The translations under genes were made by a program, and so were the position numbers. 20,895 nucleotides of DNA from DATDMG01 sp036518955 (GTDB lineage Bacteria; Actinomycetota; Actinomycetes; Actinomycetales; Kineosporiaceae). Shown here in pieces: positions 6,704-14,974 of this stretch. The stretch spans positions 1 to 20,895 of the forward strand of contig DATDMG010000554.1 of NCBI GenBank assembly GCA_036518955.1. The letters run 5' to 3'. Numbering within the stretch: the stretch's first letter is position 1; every line of letters starts with the position of its first letter. The notes under the pieces are model-generated. The model had not been told where the DNA came from and did not search any database. It was given only the letters and a program-made list of their open reading frames with translations.

Positions 6704-7603
6704 GTGACGGACCGGCACCCGCCGGCCGCCGGTGAGCCCACGCCCGACGCGCCGCTGCTGGAGTTGATCGGCGCCGGGGTGCGGGTCGGCGGGCGGTCCC
6801 TGTGGTCCGGGGTGGACATCGCGATCGGGGCCGGGGAGTTCGTGGCGGTGCTGGGCCCGAACGGGGTCGGCAAGTCCACTCTGGTCAAGACGGTGCTCGG
6901 ACTGATCCCGCTCTCGGCGGGCTCGCTACGGGTGGCCGGGCGGCCGCCGGGCGCGGCCAACCCGGTGATCGGGTACCTGCCGCAGCGGCGCAGCTTCGAG
7001 CGGCGGGTGCGCATCCGAGGGATCGACGTCGTCCGGCTCGGGTTGGACGGCAACCGATGGGGTGTGCCGCTGCCGGGGGCCGGCCGGTACAGCGCCCGCG
7101 CCCGCGCCGCCGCCGCTCGGGTCCGCGAAGTGATCGAGCTCGTCGGTGCCGAGGCCTACGCCCGTCGGCCGGTCGGGGAGCTGTCCGGCGGGGAACAACA
7201 GCGGCTGCTGATCGCCCAAGCGCTGGTGTCACGGCCGCGGCTGCTGCTGCTGGACGAGCCGCTGGACAGCCTGGACCTGCCCAACCAGGCGGCGGTCGCT
7301 GCCCTGGTGTCGCGGATCTGCCGGACCGAGGGGGTCACCGTGGTGATGGTCGCCCACGATGTCAACCCGATCCTGACCTACCTGGACCGGGTCGTCTACA
7401 TCGCCGCCGGTGGCGCGGCCACCGGCCGCCCGCGCGAAGTGATCACGAGTGAGACCTTGACCCGGCTGTACGGCACCCCGGTCGAGGTGCTGTCCACCAG
7501 CGACGACCGGCTGGTCGTCGTCGGCAGCCCCGAGGCACCGGCGCTGCACGTCGACCGCCACACCCCCGGGGACCACGCGCCGCACCACCGGGGCCGACCG
7601 TGA
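6704..7603 (+). CDS. znuC: Metal ABC transporter ATP-binding protein (ZnuC family)
   Basis: A 299-residue ABC ATPase that powers the metal importer. It has Walker A GPNGVGKST (51-59), a Q-loop near YLPQRR, signature LSGGEQQR, Walker B LLLLDEP with the D-loop SLDLP, and the switch His in VAHD. The C-terminus extends about 40 residues beyond the nucleotide-binding fold (ending HTPGDHAPHHRGRP) and is His-rich, which could bind metal. The GTG at 6704 is chosen because GGGGGAGG stands 8 nt upstream. An in-frame GTG at 6632 would add 24 Arg/Pro-rich residues. About 170 nt separate it from the binding-protein gene, with no clear internal terminator. Its stop overlaps the first permease start by GTGA. 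Confidence 0.88.
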   Translation: MTDRHPPAAGEPTPDAPLLELIGAGVRVGGRSLWSGVDIAIGAGEFVAVLGPNGVGKSTLVKTVLGLIPLSAGSLRVAGRPPGAANPVIGYLPQRRSFERRVRIRGIDVVRLGLDGNRWGVPLPGAGRYSARARAAAARVREVIELVGAEAYARRPVGELSGGEQQRLLIAQALVSRPRLLLLDEPLDSLDLPNQAAVAALVSRICRTEGVTVVMVAHDVNPILTYLDRVVYIAAGGAATGRPREVITSETLTRLYGTPVEVLSTSDDRLVVVGSPEAPALHVDRHTPGDHAPHHRGRP

Positions 7604-8613
7604 TCAGTCACGTCGTCCTTCCGGCTGTGGTCCCTCCAGCTGTGCTCCGGGCATCCAGCGCGGACTTCTACCTACCTCTGAGCTGGAACGTGGTCGAGGA
7701 CGTGCGGCAGGTGCTGAGCTTCCCGTTCATGGTCAACGCGGTCCGGGCGGGCACCGTCGCGGCGGTGCTGGCCGGGGTGGTGGGCTGGTTCATGGTGGCC
7801 CGGCGGCAGAGCTTCATCGGGCACACCGTCGCCGTGGTCGGCTTCCCGGGGGCCGCGGGCGCGGTCTGGCTCGGGATGTCGGCCACCTACGGGTTCTTCG
7901 CCTTCGCCGTCATCGCTGCCGCGCTCATCGCCCTGGCTTCCGGCAGCGGGCACGACGGGCAGGCCCCCGGTGAGGACTCCGCGGTCACCGGAACCGTCCA
8001 CGCCGCCGCCGTGGCTCTGGGCTTCCTGTTCACCAGCCTGTACGGGGGATTCACCGGGAGCGCGACCGCCTTGTTGTTCGGCAGCTTCCTCGGCGTCACC
8101 GCCGGTCAGGTGCAGCTGTTGCTGGCGGTCGCCGCCGTCGCCGTCCTCGCCTTGGTCGTCCTGGCTCGTCCCCTGCTGTTCGCCACGGTCGACCCGGCGG
8201 TGGCGGCCGCCCGCGGGGTCCCGGTGCGAGCGGTGTCGGTGGCGTTCCTGCTCCTGCTCGCGGTCGCCGCTGCCGAGGTCGCTCAGGTCACCGGCACGCT
8301 GCTGGTGTTCGCGCTGCTCGTCGTCCCGGCGGCGACCGCCCAGGCGCTCACCCCACGGCCCGCGGCCAGCCTCGCCCTCACCGTGGTGATCGGTATCGTG
8401 ATCATCTGGGCAGCCCTGTTCGTCGCCTTCTACCGGCCGTACCCGATCGGGTTCGTGCTCACCACCTTCGCCTTCGCCGCCTACCTGGCGGCGGTCACCT
8501 GGCGGTACCGGGCGCGCGCGCTCACTCGGCTGCGAACTCGGCTGTCGCCGGCCGGAGGCGGGTGGGCGACCGGCCGGGCCACGGACGCCCGCGACGCGGG
8601 AGTACCGTCGTGA
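7600..8613 (+). CDS. znuB: Metal ABC transporter permease 1 (ABC-3 family)
   Basis: A 337-residue membrane protein of the ABC-3 (ZnuB/MntB) family with about eight hydrophobic segments by eye. The family pattern is visible in MVNAVRAGTVAAVLAGVVGWFMVARRQSFIGHTVAVVGFPGAAGA near the N-terminus. The later conserved part is AARGVPVRAVSVAFLLLLAVAAAEVAQVTGTLLVFALLVVPAATA. The start GTG overlaps the ATPase stop (GTGA). A charged tail of about 35 residues follows the last membrane segment. It has a paralogous partner immediately downstream, so the transport channel is probably a heterodimer rather than the usual ZnuB homodimer (inference from gene order). Confidence 0.87.
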   Translation: MISHVVLPAVVPPAVLRASSADFYLPLSWNVVEDVRQVLSFPFMVNAVRAGTVAAVLAGVVGWFMVARRQSFIGHTVAVVGFPGAAGAVWLGMSATYGFFAFAVIAAALIALASGSGHDGQAPGEDSAVTGTVHAAAVALGFLFTSLYGGFTGSATALLFGSFLGVTAGQVQLLLAVAAVAVLALVVLARPLLFATVDPAVAAARGVPVRAVSVAFLLLLAVAAAEVAQVTGTLLVFALLVVPAATAQALTPRPAASLALTVVIGIVIIWAALFVAFYRPYPIGFVLTTFAFAAYLAAVTWRYRARALTRLRTRLSPAGGGWATGRATDARDAGVPS

Positions 8614-9479
8614 CGGCCGCCCTCCGCCTGCTCGCCGGCTCCGGGCTGGGCGACCTGCTCGCTCACCCGTTCCTGCAGCGCGCCTACCTGGCCGGGATCC
8701 CGGTGGCGGCCCTGGCCGGTGCGGTCGGCTACTTCATGGTCCTGCGTGCTGAGGTGTTCACCGGCGACGCCCTCAGCCATGTCGCGTTCACCGGCGCCCT
8801 CGGAGCCCTCGCCCTCGGCATCGACCCCCGGCTGGGACTGTTCGCCGCCACTGTCGGGATCGGCGCTCTGCTCGGGGTGCTGGGGGACCGGGGCCGGGCC
8901 GACGACGTCCTGATCGGCACTGTGTTCGCCTGGATCCTCGGCGTCGGCGTGCTGGCGCTGTCCGTCTACACCGCCGGCGGCCGGGCAGCGACCAACGGCG
9001 GTGCCGGCGTGACGGTGCTGTTCGGATCGATCTTCGGACTCAGCTCCACCCGGGCAGCGGTCGCCGCCGTGATCGCCGTCGTCCTGCTCGCCGTCACGCT
9101 GGTGATCGCCCGTCCGCTGCTGTTCGCCAGCCTCGACGACGCCGTCGCGGCCGCTCGGGGCGTCCCTGTCACGGCCCTCGGCATCGGGTTCCTCGCCCTG
9201 GTCGGCGCCACCGTCGCCGAGGCCACCCAGGCGGTCGGTGCCCTGCTCCTGCTCGGTCTGCTCGCCGCACCCGCCGGCGCCGCCCTCCGGATCACCCGAA
9301 ACCCCTACGCCGGGCTGACCCTGTCCGCCGCGCTCGCCGTCGTCGCGATGGTCGTCGGGCTGACCACCAGCTGCCTGGTCCCCAGGCTGCCGCCGAGCAC
9401 CGCCGTCCTCGCCGTGGCGGCGCTCGTCCACGCCGCCACGTTCCGCCCTGCCGGGGCACCGTCCCCGTCCCGCCGGTGA
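8610..9479 (+). CDS. Metal ABC transporter permease 2 (ABC-3 family)
   Basis: A 289-residue second ABC-3 permease. The GTG at 8610 overlaps the stop of permease 1 (GTGA); a longer frame begins 48 nt upstream but would lie deeper inside the previous gene. It shows the family blocks YFMVLRAEVFTGDALSHVAFTGALGA and AARGVPVTALGIGFLALVGATVAEATQAVGALLLLGLLAAPAGAA. Both align by eye with permease 1, so the two are probably an old tandem duplication. The DALSHVAFTG motif is closer to the standard ABC-3 form than the IGHTVAVVGFPG of permease 1. It is the last gene of the zinc operon and converges on the decarboxylase gene across about 115 nt. Confidence 0.87.
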   Translation: MTAALRLLAGSGLGDLLAHPFLQRAYLAGIPVAALAGAVGYFMVLRAEVFTGDALSHVAFTGALGALALGIDPRLGLFAATVGIGALLGVLGDRGRADDVLIGTVFAWILGVGVLALSVYTAGGRAATNGGAGVTVLFGSIFGLSSTRAAVAAVIAVVLLAVTLVIARPLLFASLDDAVAAARGVPVTALGIGFLALVGATVAEATQAVGALLLLGLLAAPAGAALRITRNPYAGLTLSAALAVVAMVVGLTTSCLVPRLPPSTAVLAVAALVHAATFRPAGAPSPSRR

Positions 9480-9595
9480 CCACCTGACCCGGCCGTCCGG
9501 GGGCCACGCCGGCCGGAGCGACGACGGTACCGTGCTGCTCCCGGGCGCTCGACGCTGCCTCCTCCTGCCCCCGCCGTGGCTTCGGGAGTCGGGGC

Positions 9596-11083
9596 CTAGC
9601 GGATCTCGGCGAGCAGGTCGAGGACCTGCTGGTGCAGCCGCGGGACGTGGTCGGCGGTCTCGGGCTTCATCAGCACGCTGCGCAGGATGCGCCCGGCCGG
9701 TACGTCCGCGACCAACTGGTGACCTCGAGCGGCCAGAGCCTCGGCGTCGACGGAGTAGGTGGCCACGAACAGCGCCTGGTCCGGTGGAAGGTTCATGCCG
9801 TGGGTGAGCACGCCCGCGCTGGCCCGGTCGACCTCGGTCAGGCGCTGCCGGGTGGGGAAGTAGGTGAGGATGTCCAGCTCGGGAGGCTGGTAGAGACTCA
9901 GCTGGTCGCTGGCCGCCACCAGCTGCGCCCAGGTGAGGGCGGCCTGGCGTCCCGGTCGCAGGACGGCGCCGAGACCGTCGGGGGTGAGCGGCAGCAGTCG
10001 CAGCGTGAGCCACAGCGCGGCGGCCGCGGCGCCGGCGCGGGAGCACTCCAGCGAGATCTCGCCGAGGTGGGGTTCGTCGGAGGTGAAGTAGGTGTACGGC
10101 GACTCGTGCCGGTAGCGCCGGGCGACGTCGGGATCGCGGAAGAGCACCGCGCCGCAGCCGTACGGCTGGAGGCCGTGCTTGTGGGGGTCGATCACGAGCG
10201 AGTCGCACTCGGCGACGGCGGCGAACGGGGCGGCGGTGACGCCGTCCGCGGTGTCGTCGGCGATGAGCCGGAAGAACCCGCCGTACGCGGCGTCGACATG
10301 CACCCGGACGCCGTGCGCCCGGCACAGCGGGACGATCTCGTGCACCGGGTCGACCGCGCCCAGCCCGGTGGTGCCCAGGGTGGCGACCACGGTGCCGACC
10401 CGGCCTGGGCGCAGCAGTTCCGCGAGCGCCTGCAGGTCCATCGTCCCGTCCGCCGTGGTCGGGACGGGGACGCCTCGGACGCCGAGCAGGTGGCACATCC
10501 GGGCGTGGGTGTAGTGCGCGTCGGCGCTGTAGGCCACCAGCTTGCCGGGGTGGGTCTGGCGGGCGACGAACAGCGCCTCCAGATTGGCGATCGTGCCGCT
10601 GCTCGTCAGGTGTCCCAGGTGCCGGTCGATGCCGAACATCCCGGCCAACTGTGCGACGACCTCCCGCTCCATCCGGGCCGTCGCCGGGCCTCCGTCGAGG
10701 GCATGGTTGTTCGGGTTGACGAGCATCGCGGTGAGGTAGCCGATCACTGCCACCGGGTGCGGCGGCTTGAGCATCTGCCCGACGTAGCGAGGATGGAAGA
10801 ACGGGTAGTTGTCGCGCAGCCGCGCCCGCAGTTCCGCGGTCGCCCGTTCCACGTCCGCCAGATCCACCGCGAGTGACGGATGGGGCATGAAGTCGCCGTA
10901 CTCGCTCATCCAGCCGGCCAGCTCCTGGACGGCGCGCCGGAGCTGGGCGGCCAGCTCCGCGGCGCCGGCCGGGCCCGCCTGCAGCACCCCGGCCGGGCCG
11001 CCGTCGCTGCCGCCACTGCTGTCCCGGCTGCCGCCGGGTGCGAGCGGCACGGGTGGCGTCGAGGCATCCGACGTCGTGGACAC
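9596..11083 (-). CDS. PLP-dependent group II decarboxylase (aromatic / aspartate decarboxylase-like)
   Basis: A 495-residue pyridoxal-phosphate enzyme of the group II decarboxylase family. It shows the phosphate-binding TSSGTIANLEALFVAR, the cofactor-facing His region SADAHYTHARMCHLLGV, the pyridine-nitrogen Asp264 in HVDAAYGG and the Schiff-base Lys302 in DPHKHGLQPYGCG. Length is normal for the family. Members remove CO2 from tyrosine, aspartate, glutamate, diaminobutyrate and similar amino acids; the substrate cannot be fixed here. The GTG at 11083 is chosen because AGGAG lies 6 nt upstream; the frame is open far upstream, but that part has no family similarity. The N-terminal 40 residues are Gly/Ser/Pro-rich. 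It stands about 320 nt downstream of a lipoprotein gene on the same strand and has a -10-like motif also found before the peptide operon. Confidence 0.86.
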   Translation of the reverse strand: MSTTSDASTPPVPLAPGGSRDSSGGSDGGPAGVLQAGPAGAAELAAQLRRAVQELAGWMSEYGDFMPHPSLAVDLADVERATAELRARLRDNYPFFHPRYVGQMLKPPHPVAVIGYLTAMLVNPNNHALDGGPATARMEREVVAQLAGMFGIDRHLGHLTSSGTIANLEALFVARQTHPGKLVAYSADAHYTHARMCHLLGVRGVPVPTTADGTMDLQALAELLRPGRVGTVVATLGTTGLGAVDPVHEIVPLCRAHGVRVHVDAAYGGFFRLIADDTADGVTAAPFAAVAECDSLVIDPHKHGLQPYGCGAVLFRDPDVARRYRHESPYTYFTSDEPHLGEISLECSRAGAAAAALWLTLRLLPLTPDGLGAVLRPGRQAALTWAQLVAASDQLSLYQPPELDILTYFPTRQRLTEVDRASAGVLTHGMNLPPDQALFVATYSVDAEALAARGHQLVADVPAGRILRSVLMKPETADHVPRLHQQVLDLLAEIR

Positions 11084-11153
11084 GGGCGGCTCCTGTTCAC
11101 CGGCAGGCAGCGGGGCGGGGGCGCCTCCGGTCATCGGGGTGACGACCGAAGCC

Positions 11154-11165
11154 AGAACACTAGTT
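11154..11165 (-). promoter_or_regulatory. Candidate -10 region of the decarboxylase gene
   Basis: Read leftward the strand gives AAACTAGTGTTCT, with TAGTGT (11157-11162) fitting the TAnnnT -10 pattern. No convincing -35 stands 17-18 nt upstream, so an activator may be needed if it is real. The leader to the GTG at 11083 would be about 65 nt. The string AACTAGTGT recurs in the peptide-operon promoter. Confidence 0.35.
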
Positions 11166-11241
11166 TCGCGGTCTCGGCGGGCGACGTCGTCGCAGGCATC
11201 GGCGTTGCGGTCGAAGATCGTGCTGGCGTGCGCCGACGAAT

Positions 11242-11261
11242 GTCCGGCGCAGGACACTAGG
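11242..11261 (-). repeat. 20-nt repeat GCCTARTGTCCTGCGCCGGA, copy 1
   Basis: Read leftward this is GCCTAGTGTCCTGCGCCGGA, followed by CA. It equals the copy at 12543-12562 except for one base. This copy forms a small hairpin TGTCC-TGCGCC-GGACA. It lies about 160 nt before the decarboxylase start. Confidence 0.6.
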
Positions 11262-11401
11262 CGTTGACCATTACCCATGCGATCGATCGGCCACCAGAGG
11301 TGTTCTGGCCGTCGTCCATGGATAGCAGAAACATGCGTCAGACATTCGCCGAGGTCGGCCTTCTGTCGGCCCTGTGGTGACTCCAGCACCAGGAGTGATC
11401 G

Positions 11402-12301
11402 TCAGCATGCTCCACCCCCTTCGCCGACCAGATGCACGTCGACGGCTGGGCCGGCGGACGGGGTGCCGTGAATCACGGTCTTCCATTCCTGGCCGAGCGT
11501 GTCACCTCCGAGCAACGTGGCGATGCTCGGGTAGAATTCAGACCCCATGTTGCTGACGTTATCGTCCCAGACGATCAGCATTTCGTCGTCGAACGGCGCA
11601 TGCATCCCCGGGAATCGCTGGATCTGAATGTTGGCGGTATATGGTCCGGTAAAAGGGTTACCCAGTCTTGGAAGTGCCTCGATGCAGGTTCCGTCGGCAC
11701 CGCGGACCGCAGCGTCGGCGTTGACGAACTTGCCTTTCAATGTTCCACTGATGGGATCGTGGGCGAATTCGATGCGGATACGGAACCGCCGTGCGTCGCC
11801 GTATTGTCCGGGCGCTACCAGCGAATCGATGGTACCCTCCATGGATCGTCCGGCGAAGAAGAACTTCAACAGGGCATTCTCGTCGATCACGGCGATCGGC
11901 TTGATGTCGGTCACCGAGCCTTGCGCGACCGTGGCGAGGTAGATCGTATTCGCGTAGGGCGCATGGCCTGCGGTGGCGCCGCTCTGCAGTTGTTGCAGAA
12001 CGGTGGGGGCGATGGGAAGGTCGCCGGTGCGGGTATGGAACGCCTTTCCGCCGCGCACTAGGGCGCCGTACTTGCGCGTGCTGGACGGGTCGGCCGGGAG
12101 CCGGATCGGCTCCTTGCCGGGGAAGACCTCCCGGCAGCGCTCGATCCCGTCCTTCTTGTCGGAGGAGGCGCACATGCTTGCGGCGACCGGTTTGCTGTCG
12201 TGATCGGGCAGCGATTCCGAGTTCTTGGCACAGGCGGCCATGGGTGCCACGAGAAGGCTGACTGTGACAAGATGCCAACGGAGCCTCCTGAAGAAGGGCA
12301 T
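11402..12301 (-). CDS. Unrecognised secreted lipoprotein, 299 aa
   Basis: I do not recognise the family. The ATG at 12301 follows GAAGG by about 8 nt. The N-terminus (MPFFRRLRWHLVTVSLLVAPMAAC) is a lipoprotein signal with the lipidated Cys at residue 24. The mature part is about 275 residues with no further membrane segment. It has Cys in SMCASSDK, GIERC and GTCIEA, and ends in GGGAC, so disulphides are possible. A beta-rich middle (GDARRFRIRIEFAHDPISG, then LKGKFVNADAAVRG) and an acidic segment FDDEMLIVWDDNVSN stand out. Base composition is visibly less GC-rich than the flanking genes, and non-GC third positions are common, which suggests acquisition from elsewhere. It lies downstream of the peptide-sulfotransferase-exporter operon on the same strand, across 256 nt. 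Confidence 0.75.
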   Translation of the reverse strand: MPFFRRLRWHLVTVSLLVAPMAACAKNSESLPDHDSKPVAASMCASSDKKDGIERCREVFPGKEPIRLPADPSSTRKYGALVRGGKAFHTRTGDLPIAPTVLQQLQSGATAGHAPYANTIYLATVAQGSVTDIKPIAVIDENALLKFFFAGRSMEGTIDSLVAPGQYGDARRFRIRIEFAHDPISGTLKGKFVNADAAVRGADGTCIEALPRLGNPFTGPYTANIQIQRFPGMHAPFDDEMLIVWDDNVSNMGSEFYPSIATLLGGDTLGQEWKTVIHGTPSAGPAVDVHLVGEGGGAC

Positions 12302-12440
12302 CTCTATCCTTCGCGATGTCATGAGGGAATGGAGGGCGTTGCTCGTGATTTCCACGCACCTCGGGGTGCTGTGCATGACCGGCAGATTGCGGACGGTGTT
12401 GTGACGATGGCTGCGCTCCCCGGGTCGCCAACTGTACCGC

Positions 12441-12452
12441 TGTCGTACGACA
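12441..12452. promoter_or_regulatory. 12-bp perfect palindrome upstream of the lipoprotein gene
   Basis: TGTCGTACGACA is a perfect palindrome about 140 nt before the lipoprotein start. Read leftward, a TTGACG hexamer lies shortly upstream of it (about 12467-12472). This could be a regulator site for the lipoprotein gene. No clear -10 was found, so the promoter itself is unresolved. Confidence 0.3.
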
Positions 12453-12542
12453 AACGCGAGACACGGCTTCCGTCAACGTCAGCTCGGCCTTGGGCCGCCG
12501 GTACGCGCCATGACAACCAATCCACCAAATTATCTGGCGAAT

Positions 12543-12562
12543 TTCCGGCGCAGGACATTAGG
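12543..12562 (-). repeat. 20-nt repeat GCCTARTGTCCTGCGCCGGA, copy 2
   Basis: Read leftward this is GCCTAATGTCCTGCGCCGGA, followed by AAT. Its TAA is the stop codon of the MFS exporter gene, so this copy straddles the gene end. It matches 11242-11261 at 19 of 20 positions. Confidence 0.6.
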
Positions 12563-13973
12563 CCCGATGTCGCGGCCCGAGGCCAGCTATCACGGCGGTT
12601 CGCAACGTCAGCGCAATCAGCACGGCTGGTACGGCGAGTACGGCCAGCACCGGAAAGCCCGCCACCAGCGCCCGCGCGGGGACGAACGCCGCACCAGCGA
12701 GCTGCGCCGCGACCGAGGCACCCACCACGGCGGTGCCGGCCGCTCCGCCCACGCTGCGCAGCATCATGAACACTGACATCGCCGCCCCGAGCTGGCCGGA
12801 CGGTGCTGCTGCCTCGACGACCAGGCCGAGCGCGGGCAGGAGGATCCCCAGCCCGCACCCCAGCGCGATCATTCCGGAGGTCAGGACCCACAGCTCCGCC
12901 TGGTCGGTCAAAGCGGACAGCAGGGCCAGACCGGCCGCGGTCAGCGCCGTGCCCATGACAAGGTGGCGGCCGGGTCGGCCACGGCGGGCGAGCCGTCGTC
13001 CGGAGGCCACCGACATCAGGGCCAGCGTGGTGAACATCGGCAGCATCTCCAGTCCGGCTTGGCTGGCCGGGACGCCGAGGCCCAGCTGGAGGAATTGCTG
13101 AAGCTGCAGGGTGGTGGCGAACAGCACCGCCCCGCCGAAGGCGCTGAGCAGGGCGCATCGACGGTAGACGGGGTCGCCGAACAGCCGCATCGGCACGATC
13201 GGCTCCGCCGCCACCCGCTCTCGACGGACAAAGGCCAGAAGCAGCGTGACCGCGACGAGCAGCGACGCGACGACCGACACCCGCCCGCCGAGGCCGGCGA
13301 ACGACCTGAATTGCAGTGCCACCATCAGCGTGCCGAGACCGCCCACGAGCAGGACGGCTCCCAGATGGTCGAGCGCCGCGAGCCGGGGCCGCCCTGCGCC
13401 GCTACCCGGTGATGACCCTGCGATCGGCACGTGCCGGAGCTGGGCGAGCAGGAGCAGCCCCACCGGAACGTTGAGCAGGAAGACCCCCCGCCAGGACGAC
13501 CACTGGATCACCAGGCCGCCGACGACCGGCCCGGCGACGGTCACGGCGGAGGTGGTCGAGGTGATCAGCCCCTGGTAGCGCGGGCGTCGGGCGAGGGGCA
13601 GTATCTCGACGACAGTGGCCGAGGCCACCGAGATCAAGCCACCGCCCCCCAGTCCTTGAACCGCCCGGAAGGTGATGAGGGAGGCCATCGACCAGGCGAC
13701 GCCGCAGGCCAGACTTGCCGCCAGGAGCATACCCAACGTGGCCCGCAGAACCACCGTCCGGCCGTACAGGTCGCCCAGCTTGCCGAACAGGGGTCCGGCG
13801 ACGGTCGCGACGAGCAGATAGGCGCCCATCAGAGCGCTGGCGAGATCTACCCTCCCGAATTCGCGAGCCGCCATCGGCGCGGCGGCGGCGGCCATCGTCT
13901 GGGTCAGGGAGACCAACACGGTCGAACCGAACAGCCCCACCAGAGGTTTGGACCACGTCGTCGGACCAGCCAT
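12558..13973 (-). CDS. DHA2-family (EmrB/QacA-type) MFS exporter
   Basis: A 471-residue proton-driven efflux permease with about 14 hydrophobic segments by eye, as expected for the DHA2 branch of the major facilitator superfamily. Motif A appears as GKLGDLYGRTVVLR after the second segment. The antiporter motif C region reads TVAGPVVGGLVIQWSSWRGVFLLNVPVG. The ATG at 13973 stands 2 nt after the sulfotransferase stop, so the two are surely cotranscribed and probably translationally coupled. Family members export drugs, dyes and natural products, including peptides. Placed after a short-peptide gene and a sulfotransferase, it is the natural candidate exporter of their product; that assignment is inference. 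Confidence 0.9.
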   Translation of the reverse strand: MAGPTTWSKPLVGLFGSTVLVSLTQTMAAAAAPMAAREFGRVDLASALMGAYLLVATVAGPLFGKLGDLYGRTVVLRATLGMLLAASLACGVAWSMASLITFRAVQGLGGGGLISVASATVVEILPLARRPRYQGLITSTTSAVTVAGPVVGGLVIQWSSWRGVFLLNVPVGLLLLAQLRHVPIAGSSPGSGAGRPRLAALDHLGAVLLVGGLGTLMVALQFRSFAGLGGRVSVVASLLVAVTLLLAFVRRERVAAEPIVPMRLFGDPVYRRCALLSAFGGAVLFATTLQLQQFLQLGLGVPASQAGLEMLPMFTTLALMSVASGRRLARRGRPGRHLVMGTALTAAGLALLSALTDQAELWVLTSGMIALGCGLGILLPALGLVVEAAAPSGQLGAAMSVFMMLRSVGGAAGTAVVGASVAAQLAGAAFVPARALVAGFPVLAVLAVPAVLIALTLRTAVIAGLGPRHRA

Positions 13974-13975
13974 GA

Positions 13976-14953
13976 TCAGCTGTAGCCGTACAGATCCAGC
14001 AGCGACCCATAGCGAGCCTCGAACAGCTCGACGTGCTGAGAGGTGAAGTGTTCTCGCCAGCTCCCCGTTCGGCCGGCGCGGAACGTGAAGGAGCCCGGGT
14101 TGTAGAGCTGCCGAGCAACAGTCTCCGGGTCGGCGTCGGCCTCCAGGAAATCAGTAATTCCTTGGATGGCCGCCACCTGACGTTCAGCCGAGCCACCACC
14201 CTCGGGACCGACCAGATCCTCGAAGGAGACCGGCCAGACATTCGGGTGTCGCAGCAGCCAGGCGGCGTCCGCGAACGCGGTCGCCCCCGGAAAGTCCGAG
14301 TCCTGCAGTGCGATCGTGAGACGCTCCTCGAGCGAACCGGCGTCGCGCAGGATCGCCGAGTACATCTGATGGTCCACGAATCCGCCGATCCCGCTCTTGG
14401 GGCCTCCCGACAGAAACCTCACCATCGACACCAGGACGTCACGAGGATCCCGGAAGTTCAGGATGATGCGCGGTGAGCCCGTCCGCGCCCATTCCCACAG
14501 GAAGTCTGGTGCGACCTGGTTCAACGGGAGTTGGTGGACGATCCAGCAGCTGTCCTTTGGTAAGTCCGAGTACGGCAATTCCGTGGCCCGCAGTCGGACG
14601 TCCGCGGCCAGTTGCCGGACCGCGGGGGAGATGGCCAGCCCGCCCGTCCAAGGCACCCCGAGGCGAGCCCGCCAGACCTCGTTCATGGCGGCCACGGCCA
14701 GTTTCATGGCCTCGCTGACGGCTGACTTGTCCTCCGAGCTGGTCAGGGCTGTCAGCTCCTGCGGCGGATACACTCGCCGCAGGAGCCGCCAGACGTCCTC
14801 GCGACTCAGAACCGGTCGTTCCTCCGGGGCGGCGAACACTTCGCCGTACAGCGAGTAACCCAGGTGCAGGACGAGTTCGCGAATGAGGTGCGTTCCCGAC
14901 TTGCGCAGGGACACCACCAAGACTCGCGGCGCACGTGGCCCCGGACTTGTCAC
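13976..14953 (-). CDS. PAPS-dependent sulfotransferase
   Basis: A 325-residue cytosolic-type sulfotransferase, which would move sulfate from 3'-phosphoadenosine-5'-phosphosulfate to a hydroxyl or amine. The 5'-phosphosulfate loop is SLRKSGTHLIREL (15-27), with Lys18 in the expected catalytic place. The 3'-phosphate site is ILNFRDPRDVLVS (164-176) with Arg168 and Ser176. A late RAGRTGSWREHF (292-303) corresponds to the RKGxxGDWKxxF motif of the family. His140 in WIVHQLPL is a candidate catalytic base. The GTG at 14953 lies 21 nt after the stop of the 35-codon ORF; only a weak purine stretch precedes it, which fits translation coupled to the short gene. The short peptide, with two tyrosines near its end, is the obvious substrate candidate. 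A small molecule is the alternative. Confidence 0.88.
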   Translation of the reverse strand: MTSPGPRAPRVLVVSLRKSGTHLIRELVLHLGYSLYGEVFAAPEERPVLSREDVWRLLRRVYPPQELTALTSSEDKSAVSEAMKLAVAAMNEVWRARLGVPWTGGLAISPAVRQLAADVRLRATELPYSDLPKDSCWIVHQLPLNQVAPDFLWEWARTGSPRIILNFRDPRDVLVSMVRFLSGGPKSGIGGFVDHQMYSAILRDAGSLEERLTIALQDSDFPGATAFADAAWLLRHPNVWPVSFEDLVGPEGGGSAERQVAAIQGITDFLEADADPETVARQLYNPGSFTFRAGRTGSWREHFTSQHVELFEARYGSLLDLYGYS

Positions 14954-14974
14954 GAGACAGCTATTCCGCTCGAA

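Larger units (their letters stand above)
11084..11401 (-). other. Upstream region of the decarboxylase gene
   Basis: About 318 nt lie between the lipoprotein stop and the decarboxylase start. The strip holds the candidate -10 motif (11154-11162), one copy of the 20-nt repeat (11242-11261) and a weak hairpin ACTCC/GGAGT near 11380-11396, just past the lipoprotein stop. No gene is supported: the open frame is an upstream extension of the decarboxylase without coding character. Confidence 0.5.

Noticed and set aside
9488..9501. CCCGG-CCGT-CCGGG hairpin after the second permease gene
   Set aside because: The stem is only 5 bp, there is no T-tract, and such hairpins are common by chance at this GC content, so a terminator is not claimed.
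8481..10496. 671-codon minus-strand frame across the second permease and the decarboxylase
   Set aside because: It runs antisense to one firm gene and in a different frame of another; the sequence is Arg/Pro/Gly-rich with no domain.
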